In this document: positions 33,943 through 46,015 of the stretch, piece by piece | Numbering within the stretch: the first letter of the stretch is position 1 | How the letters are laid out: the number at the start of each line of letters is the position of its first letter | Assembly: GCA_940671915.1 (NCBI GenBank) | Contig: CALNVZ010003433.1 | Span: forward strand, 24,595,003-24,659,002 | Source: Paracentrotus lividus | Lineage: Eukaryota; Echinodermata; Echinoidea; Camarodonta; Echinidae | DNA length: 64,000 bases | Reading direction: 5' to 3' | The notes under the pieces: generated by a model | Told to the model about the DNA's origin: nothing | The model's input: the letters and a program-made list of their open reading frames with translations, nothing else | Databases searched by the model: none | Position numbers and translations under genes: made by a program

Positions 33943-34660
33943 TACATTTGTATTGCGCTTACTACATAATGTTTCTAAGCGCTTTACAATAAGAAGTACA
34001 TAATTACAATAATAATCATAACATAATTGAAATAAACAAACAAAATATAATATTCCATAAATAAACATAATACAATTTACAATAATATTATAACATAATT
34101 GAAATCATCGAGCAAAATATAGTATTCCATAAATAAACAATCATAAGGAATACAAATTATGAAAGAAAAAAAAGAAAAAAAAAAAAGAAAAGAAGACAAA
34201 TGCATGTGTTTACTGTAAGTGCACATGTACATAAATATAAAAGAGCACTTGGTATTCACAAAGGGCATAATTATTTTACACAAAAGCCATGGAATATGAA
34301 ATATTATATAACTCATGCTAAGAATGTTGAATAATCCTGTCCTCTGATTGGTCAAAAGTCTGGTCATAGTTTTAGCCAGGACTGGCCAGGGAGGCTGAGC
34401 GTTCAATAGTCATCGTTCAATAGTCGTTTTTAATAGTCATTTTTTCAACGGCAGTCATTATTGTTGATACGATCAGTGTTTTGTGCGAGCGCAGACAGTA
34501 AGAACACTAAAAATTCCGTGAAATTTGCCGTGAATGTTTTTGAAGAATATCTAGACCTAGCGTGAACGAACTGCCAAATTCAGAGCTGGATAATGTTCTG
34601 CAGAGGTTCTACGCTGGTGCTAGGCAAAAAAAAATGGCGAGTTTTTCTTCGGTATATAAA

Positions 34661-34823
34661 ATATATAGTGACTGCCTTAATATTCGGGGCATAGTTGTTT
34701 CTAAAGGCTCTCGGGGGCCTTCCATCCAGCTATAACCCCTCGGCAAGCCTCGGGGTCATAGCTGGATGGAAGGCCCCCTCGAGCTTTAGAAACAACTATT
34801 CCACCTCATGGCAGTCACTATAT
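34661..34823. repeat. Large hairpin (~75 bp arms)
   Basis: atatatagtgactgcc, atagttgtttctaaag and ccttccatccagctat on the left mirror atagctggatggaagg, ctttagaaacaactat and ggcagtcactatat on the right. Centre near cctcggcaagcctcgg. Arms are almost perfect; a compact palindromic element lying in the 3' part of the non-LTR element. Confidence 0.88.
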
Positions 34824-34829
34824 CTATAT

Positions 34830-36990
34830 TATTCTAATAACAATAATTAAAAAGGAAATACATACAATATACAATATGAAATATTTAAGCGTGTAAAAAG
34901 AGCTAGAACGACATTCAACCATAAAATAATTATTCATGAGGTTAATGAAATACGGTATTGCACTCTGTTTAAAATGTTTGGTCTTACTCTTATATTGGAT
35001 GTATTTGTGCTTATTCCGTAAACACTTTGTAGTGTGGGTTTTCAGTTGAAGATAGAGCAAATTCGATAGATAATTTTTTTTTCGTCTTGTTTGTAGTTTA
35101 TCAAGTTGGCATCGTATAAATGAATAATAATAATTTACATAATTTTTTTTTCCTAAAATGATCTTACATACTCTTTTCTGGATTCTTTCAAGATTTTGAA
35201 TCTGTTCTAGAGTAAGGCCTCCATTAAAACGGGCGCACAGTACTCCAAAAGAGGGCGAATGTATCCAACATGTATTTTTTTAATTAGATCTGGAATCGGT
35301 GATTTACAATGTTTAACCAGTCTGAACATATATAATATTTTATTGCACTTTTATAGAAATTTGTTTATGTGAATGTCCCATTTCAGATTTGGTTGGATAT
35401 AAACTCCTACAAATTATTTTAAAAGCAGAAACGTATGATGATTTAGTTTCATATGATTGTTTTCTGTCCATTCTGATAGACCATCTATAGTACATTTTGT
35501 AATTTGTTGTTGTTGTTGTTGTAGAGATCGGTTTTCGAGTAATGTAAGATCATCAATATATTTAAAATATGATAATGGTTGATATTGACAAGCGTCCATG
35601 AACATAATAAGAAATAAAATTGGGCTCAATTTGGAGCCTTGTGGAACACCGGCATTGATTTTTTTTCTTCATAATATGTAGAAGAAAAATATTTTGATAT
35701 TTTACACACTGTGAACGTTCTAAAAAGTTCATAATCCAAATGATAACAAAGGTTCTGACATTGAAATCAATTAATTTTTCTAATCAAAATATTGTGATCC
35801 AGTCTCTCAAATGCCTTGGTAAAATCGGTACATTTAATAGTAGAAATGGATTTAGATCTCTCACAGTTCTCAAAAATATTGTGCAATAATTTTATGAAGT
35901 AGTGAGAAGTACAGTCTGTGTCAAATAAAATGGTACAAGTGGAAAACATTTTTTCATAGTATGAAGATTTTTTTTTTTGTATTTATGTATCATAGTATGA
36001 AGATTAATCACAGCCTGCTATTGTTTGGTATTTTCAAAAAGCAGGAAGATCAGGCTTTCACCTGCAATTTTTTTCATCAGATTTGGTCTGACTTGTAATT
36101 TTTGAAATATGACTAGTTTTCTACAATCAAGAAAAATCCATTTTTTCGCACGCCGTCCCATGCCTTTGTGTAAAGGTTTCGCATAATGGCCATGAAGTGC
36201 TCAATTTCGATTTGTTCCTCGTCGCACAAAATTTAGCATAACTTTTGTTTTACGAAAGCAAATTATACAGAGCAAAGCGCATCAGCAAGGAAAATTATTT
36301 GGCTTTATTTTGGTACCACATACACACATTATTTTAAAATATTTCACACCTAAATATTTTTTTCCGACTGTACTATTTTTTGTTGACACAGACTGTAGAC
36401 AGACCAGGTCTATTCCCATACTGATGAGGGTCAATGAACTTTGTAATGTCTTCCAAAAACCACTTGACAATAAAAGATTCGACTATTTTTTTCGAAAGAC
36501 GGCTGGTATCACTGCCAATGTACCCTGATGAAAAGATATGTTTAAAATTCATTTTGTATATGTTACTGGTTTACTCAGTTCATATGCAAATTCCAGTATG
36601 ATATGAGATGGAAGATCTTCCTTTAGGCCTGCTTTGTTATTATTTAAAAAAAATATTTTATAAACATCGTATTGTTGAACCTCTGGGCACATTGCTTGTG
36701 AAGGTAAAAAGACGAATAATTTACACCTGTCCAACGGTTTTATGGAATTGTTATTGAAATAAAGTGCATGTTGATTGAATCAGCTGTTTTTTTTTAAATA
36801 ACATTTTGGATCGTTTCCTGTATTACCTTGTAGTTTAATTACTGAGGAATCAAAGTTTCTTTTAGTAATAATCTTTTTATGTTTGTACCAAGCTCAAGGA
36901 TTGGTAGTTTTTATTAGAAAATAACCCCAAAAGTTATCAGGGTCTAAATTAGAGTTGCAGAACTTCACTTTGATAAATGCATATTGCTTC
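34830..36990 (-). pseudogene. Non-LTR reverse transcriptase pseudogene
   Basis: RT motifs occur in order on the - strand, in broken frames. LKEDLPSHIILEFAYELS lies at ~36650. VESFIVKWFLEDI and DPHQYGNRPGLST lie at ~36500-36390. DFTKAFERLDHNILIRKI lies at ~35810-35770. GVPQGSK then LSPILFLI lies at ~35650-35600, and the catalytic box as YIDDL at ~35560. WTENNHMKLN lies at ~35460, a YIRPLLEYCAPV-like thumb piece at ~35250-35220, and SKTKHFKQSAIPYFINLMN at ~34980-34930. The YxDD aspartates are present, but frameshifts, stops and an insertion kill it. Confidence 0.82.
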
Positions 36991-37000
36991 ATTTTTTTAT

Positions 37001-38770
37001 ATTTATATATATATATATATATATTTTTAAAACTTTTCTCCATATTCTGATATTCTGTGCATTGAAACACGACACAATCATTACAAATAGGATATGAATA
37101 AAAGAGGGGAATAAATTATCTTTCCAATGGTATGAATGTGAGGAATAACTAAAGCGTACCCGCATAATGGCCCAAAGTCGATATGCGGAAGTTTTTGTGC
37201 GGGGTTTAGAATTAAAGCCAGTACGAACTAGGAAGCCTTGTATAGCACCAACTCAAGTCCTCAACTACTAAAGTCTGCCCTGATTTCTAACCCATAATGC
37301 AACATCCTGAGCGTATGGAAAACTGGGCGGACATTTCCTCTGTGTGTTGCTCGGTACGTAGGCCTTATATCAGGCAGGATTTCACAGCTTTGTACAAAAT
37401 AATGTGTATCAATGATAAAAATAGGGTGATGATGAGTTTTCGTGCCCCCAAATAGAAAGTTTAGTCCTTCTTTTATAAACTGAACATAATTTCATTGATA
37501 TCCGATTGCAGGGAAATAGGGCCTTAGTGGGCTTTGCAAAAACTAAAAACGGTCTCAATTATGAAAGTATATGTAGAGAATGGTTTGTTGACAATATTTG
37601 GTGTACCCGGTAGAGTAAATTCGTCGTCACATTAGCAGGTGGGGGTGCCATAAGGTCATGTGTCACATGTTGGGGTATAGTAAAAGGGGTACAGCCCACA
37701 AGACCGACAACCACGAGACCGACGACCCACGAGTCCGACAGAATAAATATATAGGCCTACTTTTATACGTGTTTGACTTACTACTTATAAACTTGAGATG
37801 TTTGATTGTGACAATGTACATTTCTACAAATAATTTTTTTTTTCTTCTGACATGTAACGCATTTTGCACCCAACTCATGACATGTGGCCATAAATTTCGT
37901 TTGAAGCTTTGAGTAGAACACTCCATACTGTACTGATTCCCGTAGAAACTATTGTTTATTCTTCGTCGTTATCAGTATCAGTTATTGCAGCCAGTTTAGT
38001 TGATCAAAATACTTGATCTTGATATCAATAATCAGAAGTCAAAAAGTGTTAGAATTTATTGATGTACCCTGCTGAATTACCTATAGGCCTACCTGCTACA
38101 CTAAAGCCAGACCTTGCTGTTATAGTCCTGCTGTGCTTTAATCGCTTCGTGTCAGGGCCGTCGGAAGGAATTTGAAAGTGGTACGGTATCATTCAATATT
38201 GATTATACCTTTGCCCCAGATTCTGGAAAAGTGCTTTAGGCTCAGCAGTCAGGTTTCCAGTTCCGGCCCCAAGAGGGATTCGAATGGCCAGGACAAAGTC
38301 CCCCGTAAGTAGGATTTTTAAAGGGGGGGGGGGGGAGGGTCGAAACCGGAAAAAGTGGACCTTTTGAAGGAATTTTTTTTTTCCGAGTGCGAGCCGAAAA
38401 TTTGGACTTATAATGACATTATCGTCATAAGGCGATATATTTTAACGCACATTTTACCTCTTATGTTGTTGTGTTTTATTATTTTACAATCGGTGAACAT
38501 CACTTCCCCATTAGCTGAAAGAATTGCGAGCCCGAAAAATATATATCCCATCTCTTATATTATGGGCGTAGGAATTAGTCATTGGGATTTCTTAAGATAA
38601 CTTTGCGAGCGCGAAGCTCGAGCCGGAAAATTTTGCATTATCATGACGTAAGGTAGTGTATTTAAGTCACATTATACCTATAATACTTATATCACTTTTG
38701 TTTTAAACTGATGGCCACCTCCCTTTAAAGATAGCGTTCGCCAAGCACGAGCGGATAAAATATCCACAGC
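37001..38770. other. Gene-free stretch
   Basis: No gene recognised. Contains (AT)n near 37005-37023, a short CACGAGACCGACGACCCACGAGTCCGAC-like direct repeat near 37708-37740 (written here only as a consensus), and two GCGAGC..GCGAGCCGAAAAT repeat fragments (38385-38410 and 38604-38640) related to the repeat at 96-945. Confidence 0.4.
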
Positions 38771-39600
38771 AGGGGAGACCGGGGACAATTTTAACACGGG
38801 GCTCCCATCCCTAGCCGAAACACGCTAAAAACTTAACATGTGTACAGAGCATGTACATTTCATCGCTCCACATGCTGTTTGAGTGTAAACAGGTTTAACG
38901 GTTCGTTTTTTGAGCAGGAAAGTAATATCTCACACTACCCAATGTTCTTCTTCTGGACACATATGTGGTTGAGCTATGTCTGTCATTTTTATTTATCTAG
39001 AAATTATATTCTTAGGCCTGTATTTTGTACAAGTTTCATTGATGAATACCTGAGCTAAGATTAAAAAAAAAAAAAATCTCTCCAAGAGTATGGTCGCCCA
39101 CCTCAGAGGCAATAGTAACTTTGCCCCGTATAGCCCTAGGACAATACAGCGCGCTGTCATAGCCCGTACAGAGCACGTACACTGCTGCAATAACACCATG
39201 CCATGCATATAGCAAGTGGAAATATAATGTAACTTGAATCAAGCATTGTCATGTTTTATTATAAGTAGCTTATGTGGTTAATGTTGTTTAAATCTTGGAT
39301 CTGTCAAGTGCATAGCTTTGATAAAGAAAAACAAAATGTTACAATATTTTACGTGTTACAATTACTCCATACGTGTGTTACAATTGCCCCGGGTTCAGGG
39401 GCAATTGTAACACTTGACCTCTCGTTATTAAATAATGGCTTCAAAATAAATAGTTTTACTTAACCCAAACCTATTCATAATTATGTCGAGCTAAGATATC
39501 CATATTTCGTTTTACTTAGTTTTAAGCAAGTATTTAGCTATAATAAAGTTGATAAGTCAAATTTGGAAAAAAGTGCTACAATTGTCCCCGGTCTTCCCTA
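38771..39600. mobile_element. Foldback/MITE with GGGGAGACCGGGGACAATTT ends
   Basis: Left end aggggagaccggggacaatt; the right end, inverted from 39600, reads tagggaagaccggggacaat. The interior has further mirrored words (ttacaattgccccgggttca / ggggcaattgtaaca at 39358-39412). About 830 bp, no coding sequence. Confidence 0.78.
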
Positions 39601-40243
39601 TACTACTAATCACTTCGTATATCTAGGCATCAACATGATCAAAATCACTAAAATGAGTCGTAGTCTGGGCACCTTGCGTGCGCGAGGCGCGAGCCGGATA
39701 TTTCCTGTATAATGACATGAAAGAAAGTTTTTTTTTTTTTTTTTCGTCACCTATCTTGCCGAATATTTCTTCGTTTTTTTCACAGGCTGATGATCACCTC
39801 GATCTCTATAAAGGAAAAAGCAAGCGCGCAGTGAGAAAGATTTTTTTTTCTGAAAATGAAGATGGCCCCTTTAAATTACTAAAAAAAGCGCAGCTAAAAT
39901 TGTTCTAGGACCTCCAACGGACAATGACGGAAGTACTTTGTTTTTTGTATATTTTTCAAATTCTAGCTCGTGACACAAAATTGTACATGCATGGTGGCCT
40001 TCTTTTCCCCTCTTAATTACTTGAAAGCAGTTCAAGTTCAATAAACTCATTTTTCAACAAAGGGTTGTTTCTGTTATATCATATTAAAGTAAAAGAGATA
40101 TATCTATCTCTTGAAAAAGGAAAAGGTTTTCCGAAAATCTGAGAAAAGAAAAGAAAATCTTTGTTGGAAATACAGCATGATGTTCTTCACTTCTCTGTTA
40201 TTTATAAGTATTACTTTCCAACACGTGGAACTATCATTCAATT

Positions 40244-40285
<42 letters not shown>

Positions 40286-40424
40286 ATATACAATATAGTG
40301 CTAGAACAAACAGAAAACATTCCTGTGAGATGATTGCATTTCGTTGTTATTTCTTTTGAAAAGGATATCATCCCTTAAAATAAAATGTGAGTTCGAAACC
40401 CGAGCGAAAGACCTTCCATGTATA
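39601..40424. other. Gene-free, low complexity
   Basis: One more GCGCGAGGCGCGAGCCGGATAT repeat scrap near 39680-39700, T runs, and (AT)n at about 40243-40285. No gene. Confidence 0.4.
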
Positions 40425-41427
40425 CAGTGTGTTCCTAAAAAAAGAGGACCGAAGTTCAAAGGTCAGTCATTCCAAAAGTATATGGTTTATTCTTGTGATT
40501 CGTTTACTAAAGATATTAAGTAAACCATCAGCTTAATTTGAGACATTGGTGACGCCCAAAGTGTAATGGGTCACAGAGTTAGGGTCTTTTGAAGGCGATA
40601 GTACAAAACCCGTTTTTTCCAAGTTTGTGGTTTTTCGGGTATGAAACAAACTTTTCTTAGTAATTGGTGTCATTGGATCTCTTTCAGCACAGTTTCAATG
40701 AAATGTCATCTTCTTGCTAAAGTGGATTTCTCACTGTAATGAGATGCGTTTCTTAATTATGAGTCTCATGGAGTCTCGGAGAGGTCACTGCGACGGATCC
40801 TGAGTCTCCAGGAAGTCGCGAGAAAACCAACAATGTCAAACATGTTCAATATTTTAGTAGACTTCTTTCAGACGCAAGCAAGTCTCTGTGACGTCTCGGT
40901 GGGTTGCCGCGACGTCCCAAATATGCACGAATATCCACGACTTCTCAGAAACTTTGTCGGAACTTGCTAGCGATTAAAAGAAATCGAACAGGATTGACAT
41001 TTTTTCAGACTTTTGTTCGATTTACCCACGACGCCCTGAAGTCTCAGGAGACGTCACCACGACGTCACCACGACTCCAGAGGCCAATAATAGTGAACCCA
41101 TCTCATTGCAGTGGGTCCTTTGGAAAATGAGATTGAATTTCATTGAACCTTGTGTGAAAAAAATACCCCAAAACGATGAAACCAAAACTAACAAAAATGT
41201 TGTTTTCGTACCCCAAAAACCAAAAATTGGAAAAACGGGTTTTGTACCTATTACCTTCAAAGGACCCTAACTCTTGTGACCCATTATCAATTTAGACGTC
41301 AGCAATGTCTCAAATTAAAGCTGATGAGTTACTTATTATTCTAGTAACAAATCACAAGAATAAACTATATACTTTTGGAATGACTGACCTTTGAACTTCG
41401 GTCCTCTTTTTTTTAGGAAACACACTG
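40425..41427. mobile_element. Non-autonomous TA-flanked element with ~300 bp TIRs
   Basis: Starts CAGTGTGTTCCTAAAAAAAG and ends in the inverse, ...GGAAACACACTG, with TA on both sides. Inverted similarity extends about 300 bp inward (gaggaccgaagttcaaaggt, gtcagtcattccaaaagtat, aaaacccgttttttcc and their complements). The middle is GACGTC/CCACGA-rich and non-coding. TA duplication and the CAGTG start suggest a Tc1/mariner-group MITE. Confidence 0.88.
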
Positions 41428-41749
41428 TATAGGGACTGAACCATTATTTTTTTTTTAAATTTTTTACCAGCACGTTGTTTACTTCGTATTTATTCTATAT
41501 TCTCTAACATTTTCTTCTGAAAAAAGCGTGGTTTTCGCTGTTTTCTTTTACGCTATTATATCATTTTGTGCTCATTGGATCCCTGCTCCCAACGGGGGGA
41601 GTGGGTGAGGGGGCTGGCTGTATAAGACAATGTAACTCACGTACTGTGTGTTCATTTTGTTAAGTTATGAAATCATTCTATATCAATTTAGTAACTGCGG
41701 CTAGAAAGCGGGAGATAATAATATTTTCTTTTCATTCTCTATGCCTCTC

Positions 41750-41849
41750 NNNNNNNNNNNNNNNNNNNNNNNNNNNNNNNNNNNNNNNNNNNNNNNNNNN
41801 NNNNNNNNNNNNNNNNNNNNNNNNNNNNNNNNNNNNNNNNNNNNNNNNN
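41750..41849. other. Assembly gap (100 N)
   Basis: Exactly 100 N, the conventional size for a gap of unknown length. Order and orientation of the flanking contigs rest on scaffolding only. Confidence 0.99.
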
Positions 41850-42071
41850 TTCGTTGCATGATTCGAGGATTGTGTGTAAGAGGAAAGAGCACGAGAAACG
41901 AATAGACAATCTAATATGACGTGCCCCTTCCCCCATGCTTCTGACTCACGACTAATGGCCAAAAAAACGGAAGCCACTCGTTAGGGGTAACCTGAAAACT
42001 GTGCGAACTTTTCTGAAGGGGCGAGCTAGATAGGAGAAAAGACAGAGGGAGAGAGAGGTATAGAGAGGAAG

Positions 42072-42149
<78 letters not shown>

Positions 42150-44960
42150 AAATCGTTTTTCCTATATTGGATTTATAAAAAAAAACGCCCTCTTAACGAC
42201 ATGATGTGTATAGTTGGACCATACTGTTAGTTACAGGAGAAAAAAAAAGGGGGGGGGCGTCATTAATATTTCAGATTTGAGTCTATTTACTTCTTCTTTT
42301 ATTTTGGAATATGTACACAAAAAGAAGTAGATTAATTTAAATGCATAACACTAGCAATAAATAGACCAATAAATGGTCTAAATACAATATCAAAGGAAAA
42401 AACAACACATACTTCAGATCTGTCATATATTGGCAAGTTCAATAGTATTTTATTCATAAAGCAATGACAAAAGCAAATAATTTTTCATAACCTAATAATA
42501 AATGGTACACTCCAGGGTACCTCATCTTTAATAGTACATCATAATACGGAAGCAACCACAATCAAATTAGGGGTACAAAACACAACAGCAATGAGGGAAG
42601 TATCTGCATATTTCTTTTAAACGACCCACTCATATAGTTGAGTATTTAGTGGTCAAATACCTTGCTGGTTTGTAACAAATACTCTATACAAATATCTCAA
42701 TATGAATTATATACAATCAATAAACATATTTATAGATCTGCCTTATTCAATGACACGCAGCTCAAATATACTTCATAATTTAAAATCATTTTAATCTTTA
42801 GAAAAATCTGACTTATTTCACTTCTTTGTGTAAATACAAGTTAATAGAAACCGACATGGCTCATTTTTAAAAACCCATGTACTCTCAATAGAAGTCAAAC
42901 ATAATTTCGAGCTCAAGTCTTGATGGCAAATAAATTCATATACAGTCCACCCCCATTATAATGAGGTGTTCAGGACCAAGCCAAATACCTTGTTCTTATG
43001 ATATATTGTTATAATGAACACATATGGACATATGGAATTTGGACATGGAGAGTTGCCTCGTTATAACAAAATCCTGTATCTGTATTCCTTATAATGGGAG
43101 TACATTGTACACGTAGAATTAAAATTCCTATCCATTCCTATTATAACGAGCACAGATGCTACAATATTTTGTTTAAGCGAGGCAATAGGCTTGGTTTCAA
43201 GGGCCTTAATAGAATGGCAGTGGACAGTATTTCTGTATAATCATTGTTACCTATTTGCAACCATTTCTCATATTCATGTAACAAATACCAGCTGTTAACA
43301 CTTTCAAACTCACATTGAATTTTCATTTACAGGGCGAGTCAGAAAAATGGAAACTCAACTTTAATGAATAATTTAAGACAAAATATTTGTTGATCAGCAT
43401 AAAATGTAATACTATGTAGAATATGCTTTCAGCTTCTCGATGATCTTAGGCCTAGCTACATTTCATAGTCATGTTTGCACTGTCATGCACTATTCAACAT
43501 CACTGCTTCACAAAGTGATTTGTAGAAGTTCACCTTATTGATTTCCATTGGAATTCTCACTAGGCAAATTGCAAGAAATTATATTTGTTCAAGTTCATTG
43601 AAAAAAAAAACAAGGAAATTCCACAAAATGCTTATGTAAGGTATAAAAGTGTTGAGACATTACGTCAATGTGAATTTGAAGCACAGATCATCAGTTTAGC
43701 CCTGACAAAAGTAATCTCTGAAACTGTTTATAGAGTTTAGAAGATTGGACATTTCGTTATTTAATGGAGCCGGAATAATTGACTTGTTCAAATGCAAAAT
43801 CTTTGCTTGCTATAACAGGAACGGACTGTATCAACAGTTTTTATTGATGATGTACTAGCCCTGACAATTGAGTCAATATTCTCACCAATTTCTGTGTAAA
43901 ATAATAGAAATACCGTCTGCAAATCACTTTGTACATTGATATCTCCTCTATAATAATGTAGTATAAAGCTCATTACATTTGAGACAGTTTATATAACAAA
44001 AAGCCTCAATTTGGTTATTGATATATTTTGTGTCTATTTTGTGCAAATGTATGCCTCTCTGTAGTGAAGTATAGCAGCTGTTATTTGCAAGGGTTCATGA
44101 ATTTCAATCTGTATCAATGTAACTATTGTTTATCATTAAAAGTCTCCGTACTTGTCAACTTAACTAAAAGAAGGCCTGAAAGTGCAAAAAAAAAAAAAAA
44201 AAAAAATTAAAAAATACACATACAAAATGCTCTGGTCAAAATATACCGGTATCAATTATGCAACAGAGCCACTAGTTATTCTCAAATCAATGTGCAAAAT
44301 TATATCAATAATAAGTACTGATTTAAACCAAACAAATATAAAGTAAACAAGTTTAAAACAATATGGTATGGGGTTACAAGAGGTTGGAAGTTCAAATCCT
44401 TTTTGCTCACAACCAAAGATATTACTATATTTGACATAAGCCCAAACTTTGCTTAAATTAATCTAATTAATTTATGCTTTTGCACTAAGTAGGACAAATT
44501 AATTCTTGTGGTTCTAACGAAATCAATTTGTTTCGATTTGCATTATTTATTGGCTACTGACTTATTTGTACCCATTACATCCTTGACTAGCTGGGAAAAT
44601 ACTAAATTAATCGCCATGAGGTTTTAATAACTGTTGATTTTTGGTGAAATATTTCCCCACACTAAACTGAACAAGAAGCTAAATTACTGAAGTAAACAAA
44701 AATAAACTCATCAAAATAATTCAATACAAATTTGGCATCATTAAGCAGCTAATCATACTTGTATGATATTAAGTGCCCAGAGCCAGAAGGTTATTTACTC
44801 ATATTTAACATCGTTCTAGCTCTCAATAGACAATGTAAAGCAAATATTGTGCATAGGTCAGTTCTGTTTGATAACGATTAATATCTATAATAAATTGCCT
44901 TTTTAATGATGCATGGATTTCTAGTGCAAATTAAGTACTTTTTTTATAAACGCTTCCATA
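41850..44960. other. Gene-free; 3' side of the - strand ZC3H terminal exon
   Basis: (GA)n at about 42069-42142, the CAGTCCAC MITE at 42943-43228, a lone end of the same family near 43805-43830, and a poly(A) run at about 44185-44206. If the terminal exon at 45105-45689 is transcribed, its 3' UTR lies here. No other gene seen. Confidence 0.45.
42943..43228. mobile_element. CAGTCCAC-family MITE, copy 3 (longest)
   Basis: Left end tacagtccacccccattata, right end ggcagtggacagta, with internal repeats of ataatgag / cctcgttataa in both orientations. About 286 bp. Confidence 0.7.
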
Positions 44961-44969
44961 CCACAAACG

Positions 44970-45104
44970 AACAAAGATCTCAGGTTTTTCGCGAGTTGAG
45001 CAATTGCAAAAATTGCATGTCTTATCAAACAATACTAAGACACTGTTGGATCTTGTGTCTTAAACATGTCTTACTCTGCAAGTTGACAAAGATCACACAT
45101 TTTA
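44970..45104 (-). pseudogene. Degenerate tandem copies of the ZC3H C-terminal coding end
   Basis: Just downstream (in the - sense) of the real stop, the last ~95 bp of the coding region recurs. At about 45080-45035 the - strand reads DMFKTQDPTVS then a stop, a broken copy of KDMFKTQDPTASPFC. The part coding for AQLAEEPEI recurs at about 44972-45010 (atctcaggtttttcgcgagt) and, shorter, at about 45073-45092. Spacing is about 87 and 97 bp. Confidence 0.75.
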
Positions 45105-45689
45105 TCAACAGAATGGTGACGCTGTGGGATCTTGTGTTTTGAACATGTCTTTTAGCTGGATCTCAGGTTCTTCTGCGAGTTGAGCGATTGCAGCAGCCAT
45201 GCTGTCACCATCTCCTTCCCCATTCCCAGGGATCTGAATCTGAAGTGTCGTTTGAGGGGAATCCCTCCCTCCACTTTTAGTCCTTGGATCCCCACTGGGG
45301 AAGTTAGTCCTGATCTTGCTACCAACATCAAATGATGATGGAGCTTGGGCTTGATGATGCGCGCTGGGAACTTTTCTGTGACTAATCCCACCGCTGCCAC
45401 TCCCATTGTCTGTATCACCACTAGTCGTGTCTGCTTCCATAATGTCTGATCGCTTTTGTAGCTTTGGGATGGAAAATTTTTGCAGGCTGGTTTTGCCGGC
45501 TGGAGGCTGCCTGCGAAGGTCAACATCCTGCAGCTTCGGGATGTTAAGACGTTCATCGATATCTTGTGGAGGTAGAGTGTCTGATTGCAAAGGGCTCCCA
45601 CCTCCAGCTTTGTTGCTACTCATTTGTCGCAAGAGTCTAGGGTCACGACTCTCTGCGGCAGGAGCTTTCCGAGGATAAAGAGAGATTCC
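45105..45689 (-). CDS. ZC3H4/6: ZC3H4/ZC3H6 homologue, C-terminal exon (inverted relative to the other exons)
   Basis: On the - strand an acceptor (cgtcgctttcag, AG at 45691-45690) opens a 585 nt exon encoding 194 residues and a TGA. It begins GISLYPRK, equivalent to the GISLYDPR block of vertebrate ZC3H4/ZC3H6. DPR-type repeats follow (SRDPRLLRQ, SGDPRTK), then a Ser/Pro/Gln-rich stretch, and it ends LKDMFKTQDPTASPFC, the family's hallmark C-terminus. No frameshifts. The frame stays open upstream into the pyrimidine tract (to 46001), but that is an intron by the acceptor. The rest of the gene lies on the opposite strand at 46.7-57.7 kb, so this exon is orphaned as assembled. Confidence 0.88.
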   Translation of the reverse strand, partial: GISLYPRKAPAAESRDPRLLRQMSSNKAGGGSPLQSDTLPPQDIDERLNIPKLQDVDLRRQPPAGKTSLQKFSIPKLQKRSDIMEADTTSGDTDNGSGSGGISHRKVPSAHHQAQAPSSFDVGSKIRTNFPSGDPRTKSGGRDSPQTTLQIQIPGNGEGDGDSMAAAIAQLAEEPEIQLKDMFKTQDPTASPFC

Positions 45690-45699
45690 CTGAAAGCGA

Positions 45700-45965
45700 C
45701 GCTCTTGTCCAGAAAGACGTCGAACCCCTCTGAACAGATGAAATGGAAGCTTGGAAAGAGGAGGAGGAGCGAGGGAGGAGGATGATGGAAGAGGATGGGG
45801 AAGAGAAGAGAGGAAAGGGATGGGAGAGAAAGGGCGTGAGAAGAGAGGAATGGCGAGGCCAAGGAAGGAGGATGGAGAGATGTGGGGATGAAGAGGAAAT
45901 GGAGGGTGACGAGAGGAGAAGAGGAGATACAGAGCTCTGGCGCCGATTCCTGGAAAGAAGAGATG
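45700..45965 (+). repeat. 260 bp polypurine tract
   Basis: Almost pure A/G on the + strand (gagg, ggaag, gagag words). On the - strand it is the polypyrimidine tract leading to the terminal exon's acceptor. Several overlapping long frames here are low-complexity artefacts. Confidence 0.85.
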
Positions 45966-46015
45966 AGGAAATACAAGGCACACAAGAAGGGGTGAGTTCA
46001 AATATCAAGAGATAT

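Larger units (their letters stand above)
33911..37000 (-). mobile_element. Decayed non-LTR retrotransposon (CR1/L2-like group)
   Basis: On the - strand, RT-domain pieces run from about 36990 to 34830, followed by a 3' region. That region ends in the stem-loop-like GTAAAGCGCTTAGAAAC ... TAAGCGCAATACAAATG (about 33985-33945) and an (ATT)n tail at 33911-33942. Such a tail is typical of CR1/L2-like elements that prime on a short 3' repeat. The body is interrupted by about 0.4 kb of unrelated DNA (35950-36380, with a duplicated tcatagtatgaagatt) and by the hairpin at 34661-34823. Confidence 0.8.

Noticed and set aside
45690-46001. N-terminal extension of the - strand C-terminal ZC3H frame, rich in Ser/Pro/Leu/Phe
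   Set aside because: It is the translated polypyrimidine tract upstream of a clear splice acceptor at 45690-45691. Three overlapping frames are equally open there because of low complexity.
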